Below are positions 50,813 to 58,464 of a stretch of DNA of 64,000 bases, one piece after another (position 1 is the stretch's first letter; each line of letters begins with the position of its first letter). The notes beneath the pieces were generated by a model. It made no database searches. It was not told the origin of the DNA and saw only the letters and a program-made list of their open reading frames with translations. Made by a program: the position numbers and the translations under genes. Source of the DNA: Microbacterium sp. VKM Ac-2870 (GTDB lineage: Bacteria > Actinomycetota > Actinomycetes > Actinomycetales > Microbacteriaceae); contig NZ_JADKSH010000005.1 of NCBI RefSeq assembly GCF_015350795.1, positions 124,001 to 188,000 of the forward strand. The letters are read 5' to 3'.

Positions 50813-51615
50813 CGCGGACTCCCGAATCCCCACCCCGACAGCACGGCGCGGCCGGCGTCGGAGCGAACGAAGTCGACGAACGCCGTCGCCGCGGCCGGAT
50901 TCTTCGCGCCGGTCAGCGCCGCGATCGGGTAGGTGTTGACCACCGCGTCGGCACCGGCCGTGGTCACGGTCTCGACATCGGTGGTCGTCTTGGCATCGGT
51001 GACGTAGACGAGCCCGGCGTCGGCCTCCCCCGATGCAACCTTCGTCAGGACCGCGGTCACGTTCTGCTCGTAGCTGTCGACCGACGGTGTCACGCCCGCG
51101 TTCTGCAGCAGTGTGGCGGATGCCGAGCCGCAGGGAACCTCGGCCGCGCAGAGGACCACGCTGAGTCCGGGCGTGGCGAGATCGGCGAGACCGGTCACCC
51201 CACCGGGGTTGCCTTTCGGCACGACGAGGGTGAGGACGTTCGTCGCGAACGGTTGCGCGGCACGAGCCACACCGGCATCGAGCACCTTCGTCATGTTCTT
51301 CTGATCGGCCGATGCGAACACGTCGGCGGACGCTCCCTCGATGATCTGCGTGGCGAGCGTCGACGATCCGTCGTACGTGATCGGCCGGATCGTGACCGCC
51401 GGGTTCTGAGCTTCGAAGTCGGCGGCCAGTTCGGTGAAGGCTGCCTTCAGCGACGCCGCGGCGTAGATCGTGAGCTCGCCCGAGAGCACAGGGGTCGCCG
51501 CGGACGACGCGTCTGCGGACGACACGGCCGGCTGCGGCGCGGCGGCGGCGCAACCGGCAAGAAGGGCGGCGAAAGCCGCAGCAGCGACGAGGGCGACAAG
51601 CGGATGACGGCGCAC
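50809..51615 (-). CDS. modA: Molybdate-binding lipoprotein
   Basis: 268 residues from GTG 51615. The signal sequence ends AALLAGC (lipobox Cys about 22). The mature protein starts LTIYAAASLKAAFTELA (about 48-64), the ModA signature that includes the oxyanion-binding Ser, and has ADVFASADQKNM, VYVTDAK and the terminal FVRSDAGRAVLSGWGF. It binds molybdate or tungstate outside the membrane. Just downstream of a HTH-TOBE gene in the same direction (3-bp gap). Confidence 0.94.
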   Translation of the reverse strand: MRRHPLVALVAAAAFAALLAGCAAAAPQPAVSSADASSAATPVLSGELTIYAAASLKAAFTELAADFEAQNPAVTIRPITYDGSSTLATQIIEGASADVFASADQKNMTKVLDAGVARAAQPFATNVLTLVVPKGNPGGVTGLADLATPGLSVVLCAAEVPCGSASATLLQNAGVTPSVDSYEQNVTAVLTKVASGEADAGLVYVTDAKTTTDVETVTTAGADAVVNTYPIAALTGAKNPAAATAFVDFVRSDAGRAVLSGWGFGSPR

Positions 51616-51618
51616 GGT

Positions 51619-52011
51619 TCAGTCCCTCGGTGTCTCGACGATGACGGTGGTGGCCTTCACGACGGCGACGGCGAGCGACCCGGGCTCCAACCCCAGTTCG
51701 CGCACCGCTTCGGCTGACATCAATGAGACGACGCGATGCGGGCCCGACTGGATGTCGACCTGGGCCATGACGCCGTCGATCTGCACCCGTGTGACGAGCC
51801 CAGTGAAGCGGTTGCGAGCGCTGGAGAGGACATCGTTCGGGTCGTCTGCCGCATGGGCGATGTCGACGGCGCGCGCCGCCAGCACGTCGCCGGCGATGCG
51901 AGCGGGCGACCCGCCAGCCGCAGACAGCGTGCCCTGGTCGACCCATCGACGGACGGTGTCGTCGCTCACGCCGAGCAGACGGGCGGCCTCGGCAATGCGA
52001 TACGTGCGCAT
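51619..52011 (-). CDS. HTH-TOBE (Mop) one-component molybdate regulator
   Basis: 130 residues. An excisionase-type HTH_17 domain lies at about 3-30 (YRIAEAARLLGVSDDTVRRW), then a Mop/TOBE domain from about 62 to 128 starting SARNRFTGLVTRVQIDGVMA. This is the ModE idea in miniature: a DNA-binding domain directly fused to a single molybdate-binding domain. It is the first gene of the mod operon, divergent from moeZ, so it probably represses modABC when molybdate is plentiful. No ModE operator was found with confidence; GCGCAT elements recur in 52000-52062. Confidence 0.85.
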   Translation of the reverse strand: MRTYRIAEAARLLGVSDDTVRRWVDQGTLSAAGGSPARIAGDVLAARAVDIAHAADDPNDVLSSARNRFTGLVTRVQIDGVMAQVDIQSGPHRVVSLMSAEAVRELGLEPGSLAVAVVKATTVIVETPRD

Positions 52012-52135
52012 ATGTCGAGGCTATCGCGCATTCGCGGACTCTCGGCTCGAAAACAGACGCATCTGCGGCAGTGGAGCGGAGCGCGGCCCGTCGCCGACGG
52101 CCCGGTCGTGCGTGGCAGCGGTTTACGCTGACACC

Positions 52136-53254
52136 GTGGCCCTGCACCCTCTCGTCGACCCCGTTCCCGCTCTCAGCCCCGCCGAGCGTACGCGCACACA
52201 ACGCCACCTGGTGCTGTCCGGCATCGGAGAGGTGGGGCAGCGGCGCCTCGCCGGCGCACACGTCGCCGTCGTGGGTGCCGGAGGCCTCGGCTCCCCCGTG
52301 ATCATGGCCCTCGCCGCCGCCGGCGTCGGATCTCTCACCGTGATCGACGACGACGACGTCGATCAGAGCAACCTGCAGCGTCAGCTCCTGCACCGTCACG
52401 CCGACATCGGAGCGGCGAAGACCGCCTCGGCCGCGCGCGTCGCCGCCGACCTGTCGCCCGAGACGGTCGTGACCGCGGTGCGCGAGAGGCTGACCGCCGG
52501 CAACGCAGACCAGCTGCTCAGCGGCGCCGACCTCGTCGTCGACGGCAGTGACACCTTCGAGACACGCACAGCGGTCGCGGGCGCCTGCGAGGCCCTCGGC
52601 ATCCCCCTGGTCTGGGGCGTCGTGCAGGAGTTCCATGCGCAGGTCACGGTGTTCTGGAGTGCACCTCCGGCCGGCATCGAACCCGTCCGCCTCTCCGATC
52701 TGCACCCCGCCGACGCGGTCGGAGAACCACCGACGTGCGCGGAGGTCGGGGTCCTGGGCGCCCTGTGCCTCCAGGTCGGCGGAATCCTCGCCACCGAGGC
52801 GGTCAAACTGATCGTCGGCATCGGCGAGCCACTCCTCGGGCGCGTGCTCGTCATCGATGCGCTCCGCGCGACGCAGACCGAGGTGCCGCTGCGCGCGGCG
52901 GCATCCGCCGCGTCGGCGGTGGCGCCCATGCCTGCACCGACGTCCACGACGATCCCGGCCGCGGCCCCGGACGAGATCCGCGAGCTGACCGCGACCGAGA
53001 TGCTCGCCGCTCAGGATGCCGGCGCCACCCTGCTCGATGTGCGTGAGCCGTGGGAGACGCAGAGCGGCATTCTCGCCGACTCGGTGCTGATCCCGCTGGG
53101 CGATCTGCTCGCCGACCCGGCGCAGTTCGAGGACGATCGCGTGGTCGTCATCTGTGCCCACGGTGTTCGCGCACGTCACGCCGCGGAGGCGCTGCGCGCC
53201 CGCGGCGTGACAGCCGACATCCTCGCCGGTGGCCTGGCCGCGTGGCAGGCATGA
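52136..53254 (+). CDS. moeZ: MoeB-type adenylyltransferase fused to rhodanese (MoeZ-like)
   Basis: 372 residues from GTG 52136; TACGCT lies 6 nt upstream (leaderless type). The ThiF/MoeB domain covers about 10-245: VVGAGGLGSPVIMALAAAGV (about 44-63), DDDDVDQSNLQRQLLH (about 72-87), PTCAEVGVLG. The zinc-binding CxxC pairs of E. coli MoeB are absent. A Ser/Pro/Ala linker leads to a rhodanese domain (about 282-372) with DVREPWE and the active loop VICAHGVRARH (Cys near 345). It adenylates the MoaD C-terminal Gly and transfers sulfur. It heads moeZ-moeA-moaC-moaD. Confidence 0.9.
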   Translation: MALHPLVDPVPALSPAERTRTQRHLVLSGIGEVGQRRLAGAHVAVVGAGGLGSPVIMALAAAGVGSLTVIDDDDVDQSNLQRQLLHRHADIGAAKTASAARVAADLSPETVVTAVRERLTAGNADQLLSGADLVVDGSDTFETRTAVAGACEALGIPLVWGVVQEFHAQVTVFWSAPPAGIEPVRLSDLHPADAVGEPPTCAEVGVLGALCLQVGGILATEAVKLIVGIGEPLLGRVLVIDALRATQTEVPLRAAASAASAVAPMPAPTSTTIPAAAPDEIRELTATEMLAAQDAGATLLDVREPWETQSGILADSVLIPLGDLLADPAQFEDDRVVVICAHGVRARHAAEALRARGVTADILAGGLAAWQA

Positions 53255-54516
53255 CCGGCTCCGAGCTGCGCACGGTCGAGGAGCACCTCGCCGACGTGCT
53301 CGCGGCGGTGGCGCTGCTGCCCTCGCGTGCCGTGCCGCTCGCGGAGGCGGCGGGAGCGACGCTGCGCGAACCGCTGCGCGCCGCGGTCGACATCCCGGTC
53401 TTCGACAACTCGGCGATGGACGGCTTCGCCGTGCGCTTCGCCGACGTCGCCGACGCGAGGCCGACCTCCCCCGTCCGGCTGCGGGTCGTTGCCGACATCG
53501 CGGCCGGAAGCGCTGACGACCCGGCGATCGGACCGGGCGATGCCGCACGCATCATGACCGGAGCGCCCGTGCCGAGCGACGCCGACGCGATCGTGCCGTT
53601 CGAGGACACCGCCGGCGGGCTGTCCGATTCTCTGCAGACCGCCGTCGTGGAGAGCGCCCCGCGTGCAGTCGGAGTGTTCGTGCGGCGCGCCGGCGACGAC
53701 GTGCGCGCCGGCGACGTCCTCCTCGAGGCGGGGACGCTCCTGGGACCGCTGCAGATCGGCGCGGCCACCGCGGCGGGCATCACCACGGCGACGGTCTCGC
53801 GTCGACCCCGGGTCGGGATCGTCTCCACGGGCGACGAGCTCGCGGTGGCGGGATCCCCCCTCCGGCGCGGTCAGATTCCGGAATCCAACGGCGTGCTGCT
53901 CGCCGGTCTGTCCGCCGCCGCCGGAGCCGAAGTTCTTCCCCTGGTACGCGTCGACGACGAGGGCGCTGGCTTGCGTGACGCGGTGGCGGAGCTGCTCGCG
54001 GCATCCGTCGATGCCATCGTCTTCTCCGGCGGCGTCAGCGCCGGAGCGTTCGAGGTCGTACGCACAGAGCTGTCGGCGGCGATGGCGTTCACGCGGGTCG
54101 CCATGCAGCCGGGCAAGCCACAGGGCTTCGGCCGACTACCCACCCCCACCGGAACGGCGTTGCTGTTCGGGCTGCCCGGCAACCCGGTGAGCGCGGCGGT
54201 GTCTTTCGAGGTGTTCGTGCGCCCGGCACTGCTCGCGATGCAGGGTCGGCGCATGATCGAGCGCCCTGCGCTGCGTCTGCCCGCCGGCACGTCGTGGCAC
54301 ACGCCCGAGGGCCGGCGCCAGTACCTCCCCGCGGTCATCAACGTCGCCGCCGATGGGTCCTGGAGCGTCCGGCCGGCGACGACGGGTGGATCGGGTTCTC
54401 ACCTCGCCGGCGGGCTCGGACACGCCCGCGCTCTCGCCGTCGTGCCCGCCCACGTGACCGAGGTGCACGAGGGCGACCCGGTGAGCGTGCTGCTGCTGGA
54501 AGGATGGGACGCATGA
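53251..54516 (+). CDS. moeA: Molybdopterin molybdenumtransferase
   Basis: 421 residues from ATG 53251, overlapping the upstream stop (ATGA). Signatures: PVFDNSAMDGFAVRF (about 49-63), VGIVSTGDEL (about 189-198), FSGGVSAGAFE (about 259-269), PGKPQGFG and LFGLPGNPVSAAVSFE (about 304-319). It inserts molybdate into adenylylated molybdopterin to form active Mo cofactor. The partner MogA is encoded about 1.2 kb away on the other strand. Confidence 0.96.
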   Translation: MTGSELRTVEEHLADVLAAVALLPSRAVPLAEAAGATLREPLRAAVDIPVFDNSAMDGFAVRFADVADARPTSPVRLRVVADIAAGSADDPAIGPGDAARIMTGAPVPSDADAIVPFEDTAGGLSDSLQTAVVESAPRAVGVFVRRAGDDVRAGDVLLEAGTLLGPLQIGAATAAGITTATVSRRPRVGIVSTGDELAVAGSPLRRGQIPESNGVLLAGLSAAAGAEVLPLVRVDDEGAGLRDAVAELLAASVDAIVFSGGVSAGAFEVVRTELSAAMAFTRVAMQPGKPQGFGRLPTPTGTALLFGLPGNPVSAAVSFEVFVRPALLAMQGRRMIERPALRLPAGTSWHTPEGRRQYLPAVINVAADGSWSVRPATTGGSGSHLAGGLGHARALAVVPAHVTEVHEGDPVSVLLLEGWDA

Positions 54517-54983
54517 GCTTCACGCACCTCGACGACGCCGGTCATGCCCGCATGGTCGACGTCACGCAGAAGCAGCCGACGGTGCGGGCGGCGACCGCAT
54601 CCGGCCTCGTCCGCTGCGCGCCGACCGTCGTCGCGGCGCTGCGCGACGGCACAGTACCCAAGGGCGACGTGCTCGCCGTGGCGCGCATCGCCGGCATCCA
54701 GGCGGCAAAGCGCACGCCCGAGCTGCTTCCGCTCGCACACGTCATCGGTGTGCACGGGGCGAGCGTCGATCTGCACATCACCGACGAGGGCGTCGAGATC
54801 ACGGCCACCGTCCGCACCGCCGATCGCACGGGCGTCGAAATGGAGGCGCTGACAGCCGTCGCCGTGTCAGCTCTGGCCGTCGTCGACATGGTGAAAGGCA
54901 TGGACAAAGCCACCGCCATCGAGTCGGTCCGCCTGATCGCGAAGACCGGTGGCAAATCGGGCGACTGGGCGCGGGACGCCTGA
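54513..54983 (+). CDS. moaC: Cyclic pyranopterin monophosphate synthase
   Basis: 156 residues from ATG 54513 (ATGA overlap with moeA). It starts FTHLDDAGHARMVDVTQK (about 3-20) and has AAKRTPELLPLAHVI (about 68-82), which carries the substrate-binding Lys and His, and GVEMEALTAVAVSALAVVDM with the KGMD motif (about 130-133). It converts 3',8-cH2GTP made by MoaA into cPMP. The stop overlaps moaD by 1 nt. Confidence 0.97.
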   Translation: MSFTHLDDAGHARMVDVTQKQPTVRAATASGLVRCAPTVVAALRDGTVPKGDVLAVARIAGIQAAKRTPELLPLAHVIGVHGASVDLHITDEGVEITATVRTADRTGVEMEALTAVAVSALAVVDMVKGMDKATAIESVRLIAKTGGKSGDWARDA

Positions 54984-55216
54984 TGGCGCGGGTGCGCTAC
55001 TTCGCCGCCGCAGCAGAGTTCGCCGGCCGTGACGACGAGATCCGCGCGGAGCACGACCTCGCCGCTCTCCGGGCCGCGTGGAATGCCGAGTACCCGGCGC
55101 TCGGACGCATCCTGCCGCGGTGCGCCGTGCTCGTGGATGGTCGCCGTACAGACGGCGACGCACGGTTGGGCGTCGACACGCTCGTCGACGTGCTCCCCCC
55201 GTTCGCCGGAGGCTGA
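54983..55216 (+). CDS. moaD: Molybdopterin synthase small subunit (MoaD/ThiS fold)
   Basis: 77 residues of the ubiquitin-like ThiS/MoaD fold, starting VRYFAAAAEFAGRD and ending in the required di-glycine (LPPFAGG). It is charged with sulfur at the terminal Gly by MoeZ and donates it through MoaE to cPMP. ATG 54983 shares one base with the moaC stop (TGATG). Its stop lies within the arm of a convergent hairpin. Confidence 0.93.
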   Translation: MARVRYFAAAAEFAGRDDEIRAEHDLAALRAAWNAEYPALGRILPRCAVLVDGRRTDGDARLGVDTLVDVLPPFAGG

Positions 55217-55247
55217 GGGTACTGAACGGTCGGGGCCGGCGTCAGCC
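55211..55247. terminator. Small convergent hairpin between moaD and moaE
   Basis: GGCTGA (55211-55216) and TCAGCC (55242-55247) pair across a 25-nt GC-rich loop that may fold internally. Both stop codons lie in the arms, so one element may end both transcripts. Confidence 0.4.
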
Positions 55248-55667
55248 GCCGAGGCCCTTCCAGGCGGCGGTGCCGTCGGCCGAGAGCTGACGCTTCCAGA
55301 CCGGGAGTTCGCGCTTGATCGCTTCGATGATCTCGCGGCAGATCTCGAACGCCTCGGCCCGGTGGGGTGTCGCGACGACGATGACGACGGCGACGTCGCC
55401 GACCTCGAGGCGTCCGATGCGGTGGCTCACCGCCACGATGGCGCGGCGGTCGCCGATCGCGGTGACCGCGATGTCGTGGAGAGTGGCCTCGGCATCCGGA
55501 TGCGCGGAGTACTCGAGCGCGATGACCGCACCGGCCGCATCGGGATCATGATCGCGCACCGTGCCGATGAAACTGGCCACGGCGCCCGCGGCGGCATCTT
55601 CGACGGCGGCGAGATGCGCGGCGACGTCGAGCTTCTGGTCGCTGAGGCGAGCGATGCGCACCGACAT
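55242..55667 (-). CDS. moaE: Molybdopterin synthase large subunit
   Basis: 141 residues from ATG 55667, sharing one base with the mogA stop. GAVASFIGTVRDHDPDA (about 27-43), IVAVSHRIGRLEVGDVAV (about 79-96) and IKRELPVWKRQ (about 117-127) are the MoaE substrate-contact regions, with the catalytic Lys in KRELPVWK. It forms a heterotetramer with MoaD and adds two sulfurs to cPMP to give molybdopterin. Second gene of a mogA-moaE pair transcribed towards moaD. Confidence 0.95.
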   Translation of the reverse strand: MSVRIARLSDQKLDVAAHLAAVEDAAAGAVASFIGTVRDHDPDAAGAVIALEYSAHPDAEATLHDIAVTAIGDRRAIVAVSHRIGRLEVGDVAVVIVVATPHRAEAFEICREIIEAIKRELPVWKRQLSADGTAAWKGLGG

Positions 55668-56143
55668 CAGTGGTCTGCCCCGTCGAGCTGTTGGCACACG
55701 TGATCGGCGATCGAGAGGATCACCGGCATCCCCGACACCACGGCGGCCGAAGACCCGGGAAGGTTGACGATCAGGGCCGCGCCGGCGATGCCTGCCCTCC
55801 CTCGCGACAGCATGCCCCCGGGCTTTTCCGCGACCGAGCGACGCCGAAGCTCTTCCGCGATGCCGGGCACCTCGCGCTCGATCACGCGGTCGGTGCCCTC
55901 CGGCGTGAGATCACGCGGCGCGACACCGGTTCCGCCTGTCGTGACGATCAGACGCGCACCGCCCGCGACCGCTTCGCGCAGCGCTGCCTCGACCGTGTCG
56001 ACGCCATCCGGGATGACGCGGGCATCGGCGCACTCCCACTCGGCCTCACGCAGTGCGGCGACGGCGAGGGGACCGGCGGTATCGGCGCGCGCCCCGCTCG
56101 CGGATCGGTCGGAGACGGTCAGAACGACGGCGGAGGCGGACAC
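55667..56143 (-). CDS. mogA: Molybdopterin adenylyltransferase
   Basis: 158 residues from GTG 56143; TAGGCT lies 6 nt upstream (56155-56150, minus strand), so probably leaderless. The MogA/MoaB fold is shown by VLTVSDRSASGARADTAGPL (about 7-26), IVTTGGTGVAPRDLTPEGTD (about 66-85) and VNLPGSSAAV. It adenylates molybdopterin before MoeA adds molybdate. MoaB and MogA are hard to separate by sequence at this length; the presence of moeA favours the adenylyltransferase role. Confidence 0.9.
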   Translation of the reverse strand: MSASAVVLTVSDRSASGARADTAGPLAVAALREAEWECADARVIPDGVDTVEAALREAVAGGARLIVTTGGTGVAPRDLTPEGTDRVIEREVPGIAEELRRRSVAEKPGGMLSRGRAGIAGAALIVNLPGSSAAVVSGMPVILSIADHVCQQLDGADH

Positions 56144-56189
56144 GCCGCCAGCCTACGCCCGCCCGATGCCCGCCGAGCGGGAGAGCGGG

Positions 56190-56801
56190 CTACAGAGGCA
56201 TGCCGAAGGCGGCGACGTCGACGGGCGCCTCCAGGCGGGTGAAGCCGAGCCGCTCGTAGAAGGCGATGGCGTCGGCATTCGTCCCCGAAGCCACCAGGTG
56301 GATGCCAGGGCTCTCGGCAGCACGCAGAGTGTCGGTGAGCGCGGCGATCAACCGCCGCCCCCACCCCTGACCCTGCAGTTCGGGCAGCAGGTCGATGTGC
56401 AGGTGCGCGGGATACCTGACGGCGAACGACTCGGCGTCAGCCCGCCGACTATAGGCGTAGCCGAGCACAGCATCCTGTCGCGAGCGCGCGGACTCCGGCA
56501 GATCCGTCGCCGGCTGTGGCCAGCGCGCACCGACGCGCGGCCACCAGTCGGTGCGGAACCACTCCTCGAACCCGTCGGTGTCGTCGGTGCCCACCACATA
56601 GCCCGCGACCCGCCCGTCGTCGGTTTCGACGACGAAGGCGAGGTCCGGATGCCGCGCGACATACGGCAGCACGAACACCTCGGCCCAGATGTCGTCGTCA
56701 TCCAGGATGCCGGTGCCGTCGGAACCGGCGTCGGCGGTACGCAGGCAGATGTCGGCGAGCGCCGGCTCGTCGCCGGAGCGGAAGGGGCGCAGGTGCGGCA
56801 T
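56190..56801 (-). CDS. GNAT-family N-acetyltransferase
   Basis: 203 residues. It starts HLRPFRSGDEPALADICLRT, and the acetyl-CoA motif is HIDLLPELQGQGWGRRLIAA (about 134-153) with the Q-x-x-G-x-G/A loop. A middle insertion of about 40 residues (about 70-110) is typical of the group related to OGA-like bacterial acetyltransferases. LHLVASGTNADAIAFYERLGF-like C-terminus is present. The acceptor is unknown. ATG 56801 has TAGAAT 6 nt upstream, so it is probably leaderless. Confidence 0.87.
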   Translation of the reverse strand: MPHLRPFRSGDEPALADICLRTADAGSDGTGILDDDDIWAEVFVLPYVARHPDLAFVVETDDGRVAGYVVGTDDTDGFEEWFRTDWWPRVGARWPQPATDLPESARSRQDAVLGYAYSRRADAESFAVRYPAHLHIDLLPELQGQGWGRRLIAALTDTLRAAESPGIHLVASGTNADAIAFYERLGFTRLEAPVDVAAFGMPL

Positions 56802-56810
56802 CCGGCGATT

Positions 56811-58373
56811 CTATGCCGCGGGCGCGCCAGCCTCGGGCGCGGCCCGGTGAGCCTCTGCTGCCGCCGTGATCCGATTGGCCATGCCGCGGAAGATGAACCC
56901 GTGGAAGGGCAGCACCGACAACCAGTACAGCCGTCCCGACAGACCCGAGGGGAAGAACACCGCGCGCTGGCGATACACGGCGCCACCGTCGGGTCCCGGC
57001 TCGCACCCGAGGTCGAGCCACGCGAGTCCGGGCACTTTCATCTCGGCGCGCAGTCGCAGCAACCGCTCGGGTTCGACCTTCTCCACGCGCCAGAAGTCCA
57101 CGACGTCCCCGACGGCGATGCGCCTGCGGTTGCGTCGACCACGCACGAGACCGACCCCGCCCACGAGCCGGTCCATCCAGCCGCGGAGGGCCCAGAGCAC
57201 GGGCGCCGAGTACCACCCGTTCTCGCCGCCGATGCCCTCGATGACCTCCCACAGCCTTTCCGGGCTCGCGGCGGTGACCGCTGTACGCACATCGGTGTAG
57301 ACGGTGCGCCCAGCCCACTCGGGGTCGGACGGCAGCGGATCGGAGGCGACGCCGCTGACCTCGGCATCCTGCCAACTCGTCTCGACGCTGTCGGCCGCGA
57401 CCCGTCCGAGGGCGAGCGCGACGGCACGACGGTAGGAGGTGAGACCGCCCGCCGGGGGCGGGATGATCGCGTCGATGTCGTGATCGTCCATGACGCACTC
57501 GTTCTGCAGCGAGGCGATCAGCGGGCGTGCGATCGCGCGCGGCACCGGCGTGACGACATTGACCCAGTGCGAAGCGAGACCGGGCGTGAGCACCGGAAGC
57601 GGCGCGATCGGACGCTGCGGAAGGCCCGCCTCGACCGCGTATCCGTTCATCATCTGCCCGTAGCGCAGCACGTCGGGGCCGCCGATGTCGACGGCGCGAT
57701 TGACGTCGGGGGCGACCCGCGCCGCGCCCAGGAGGTAGTGCATGACGTCGCGCACCGCGATCGGCTGGATGAAGTTGCGCACCCACCGCGGGGCGGGCAT
57801 GTACGGCAGCACCTCGGTGAGGTGGCGGATCATCTCGAACGACGCGGAGCCCGACCCGATGACCACGCCGGCCTGCAGCACGAGGGTCGGCACACCGCTC
57901 TGGAGGAACACCTCGCCGACCTCGACGCGCGAACGCAGGTGCGGGCTCAGCGGCACGCCATCGGGATGCAGCCCGCCGAGGTACACGAGACGGTCGACGG
58001 ATGCCGCGGCCGCCGCCGTGGCGACGGTGCGCGCGGCGGCGAGATCGGCGTGCTCGAACCCCGTGCCCGCGGCCATCGAGTGGATCAGGTAGTAGAGCAC
58101 GTCCACGTCGTCGCAGGCCTCGGCGAGGGCGGCAGCGTCAGCGGCCGCGCCGACCACCGCTTCGACGTCGTCGCCCCAAGCGAACGCCGCGAGCCGTGCC
58201 GCATCGCGCACGAGTACCCGCACCCGGTACCCGGCGGCGATCAGCCGCGGTACGAGGCGCCCGCCGATGTAGCCGGTGGCGCCCAGCACGAGCGCGCGCG
58301 GCGCGGTGCCGTCGGCGCGCGGCACGGCGCGCAGTTCGGGTTCGCGCCCGGTGGGCGAGGACTGCTCACTCAT
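56811..58373 (-). CDS. NAD(P)-binding SDR fused to DUF2867/SRPBCC domain
   Basis: 520 residues from ATG 58373, supported by TAGCGT 7 nt upstream; the longer frame is not. The N-terminal atypical SDR (about 20-300) has LVLGATGYIGGRLVPRLIAA (about 29-48), YYLIHSMAAGTGFEHADL (about 94-111) and YLGGLHPDGV. The C-terminal region (about 350-500) is a DUF2867 domain with FWRVEKVEPERLLRLRAEM. This fused architecture is common in actinobacteria (YbjT-like) and its function is unproven; an oxidoreductase with a lipid- or polyketide-binding domain is a possible reading. Confidence 0.85.
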   Translation of the reverse strand: MSEQSSPTGREPELRAVPRADGTAPRALVLGATGYIGGRLVPRLIAAGYRVRVLVRDAARLAAFAWGDDVEAVVGAAADAAALAEACDDVDVLYYLIHSMAAGTGFEHADLAAARTVATAAAAASVDRLVYLGGLHPDGVPLSPHLRSRVEVGEVFLQSGVPTLVLQAGVVIGSGSASFEMIRHLTEVLPYMPAPRWVRNFIQPIAVRDVMHYLLGAARVAPDVNRAVDIGGPDVLRYGQMMNGYAVEAGLPQRPIAPLPVLTPGLASHWVNVVTPVPRAIARPLIASLQNECVMDDHDIDAIIPPPAGGLTSYRRAVALALGRVAADSVETSWQDAEVSGVASDPLPSDPEWAGRTVYTDVRTAVTAASPERLWEVIEGIGGENGWYSAPVLWALRGWMDRLVGGVGLVRGRRNRRRIAVGDVVDFWRVEKVEPERLLRLRAEMKVPGLAWLDLGCEPGPDGGAVYRQRAVFFPSGLSGRLYWLSVLPFHGFIFRGMANRITAAAEAHRAAPEAGAPAA

Positions 58374-58464
58374 GCCCGCCACGCTAGCCCGCCCGGCCCC
58401 CTCTCCCCCACCCCTTGCGCGAACCGCGACGTTCTGCCCGAGCCGCAAGAAGGGAGCGAAGCGG

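Noticed and set aside
49988..53548. Very long minus-strand open frame of 1186 codons
   Set aside because: Only its last 274 codons are modB. The rest is antisense to moeZ and read-through of modA in the wrong frame, rich in Arg and Gly, as expected in high-GC DNA.
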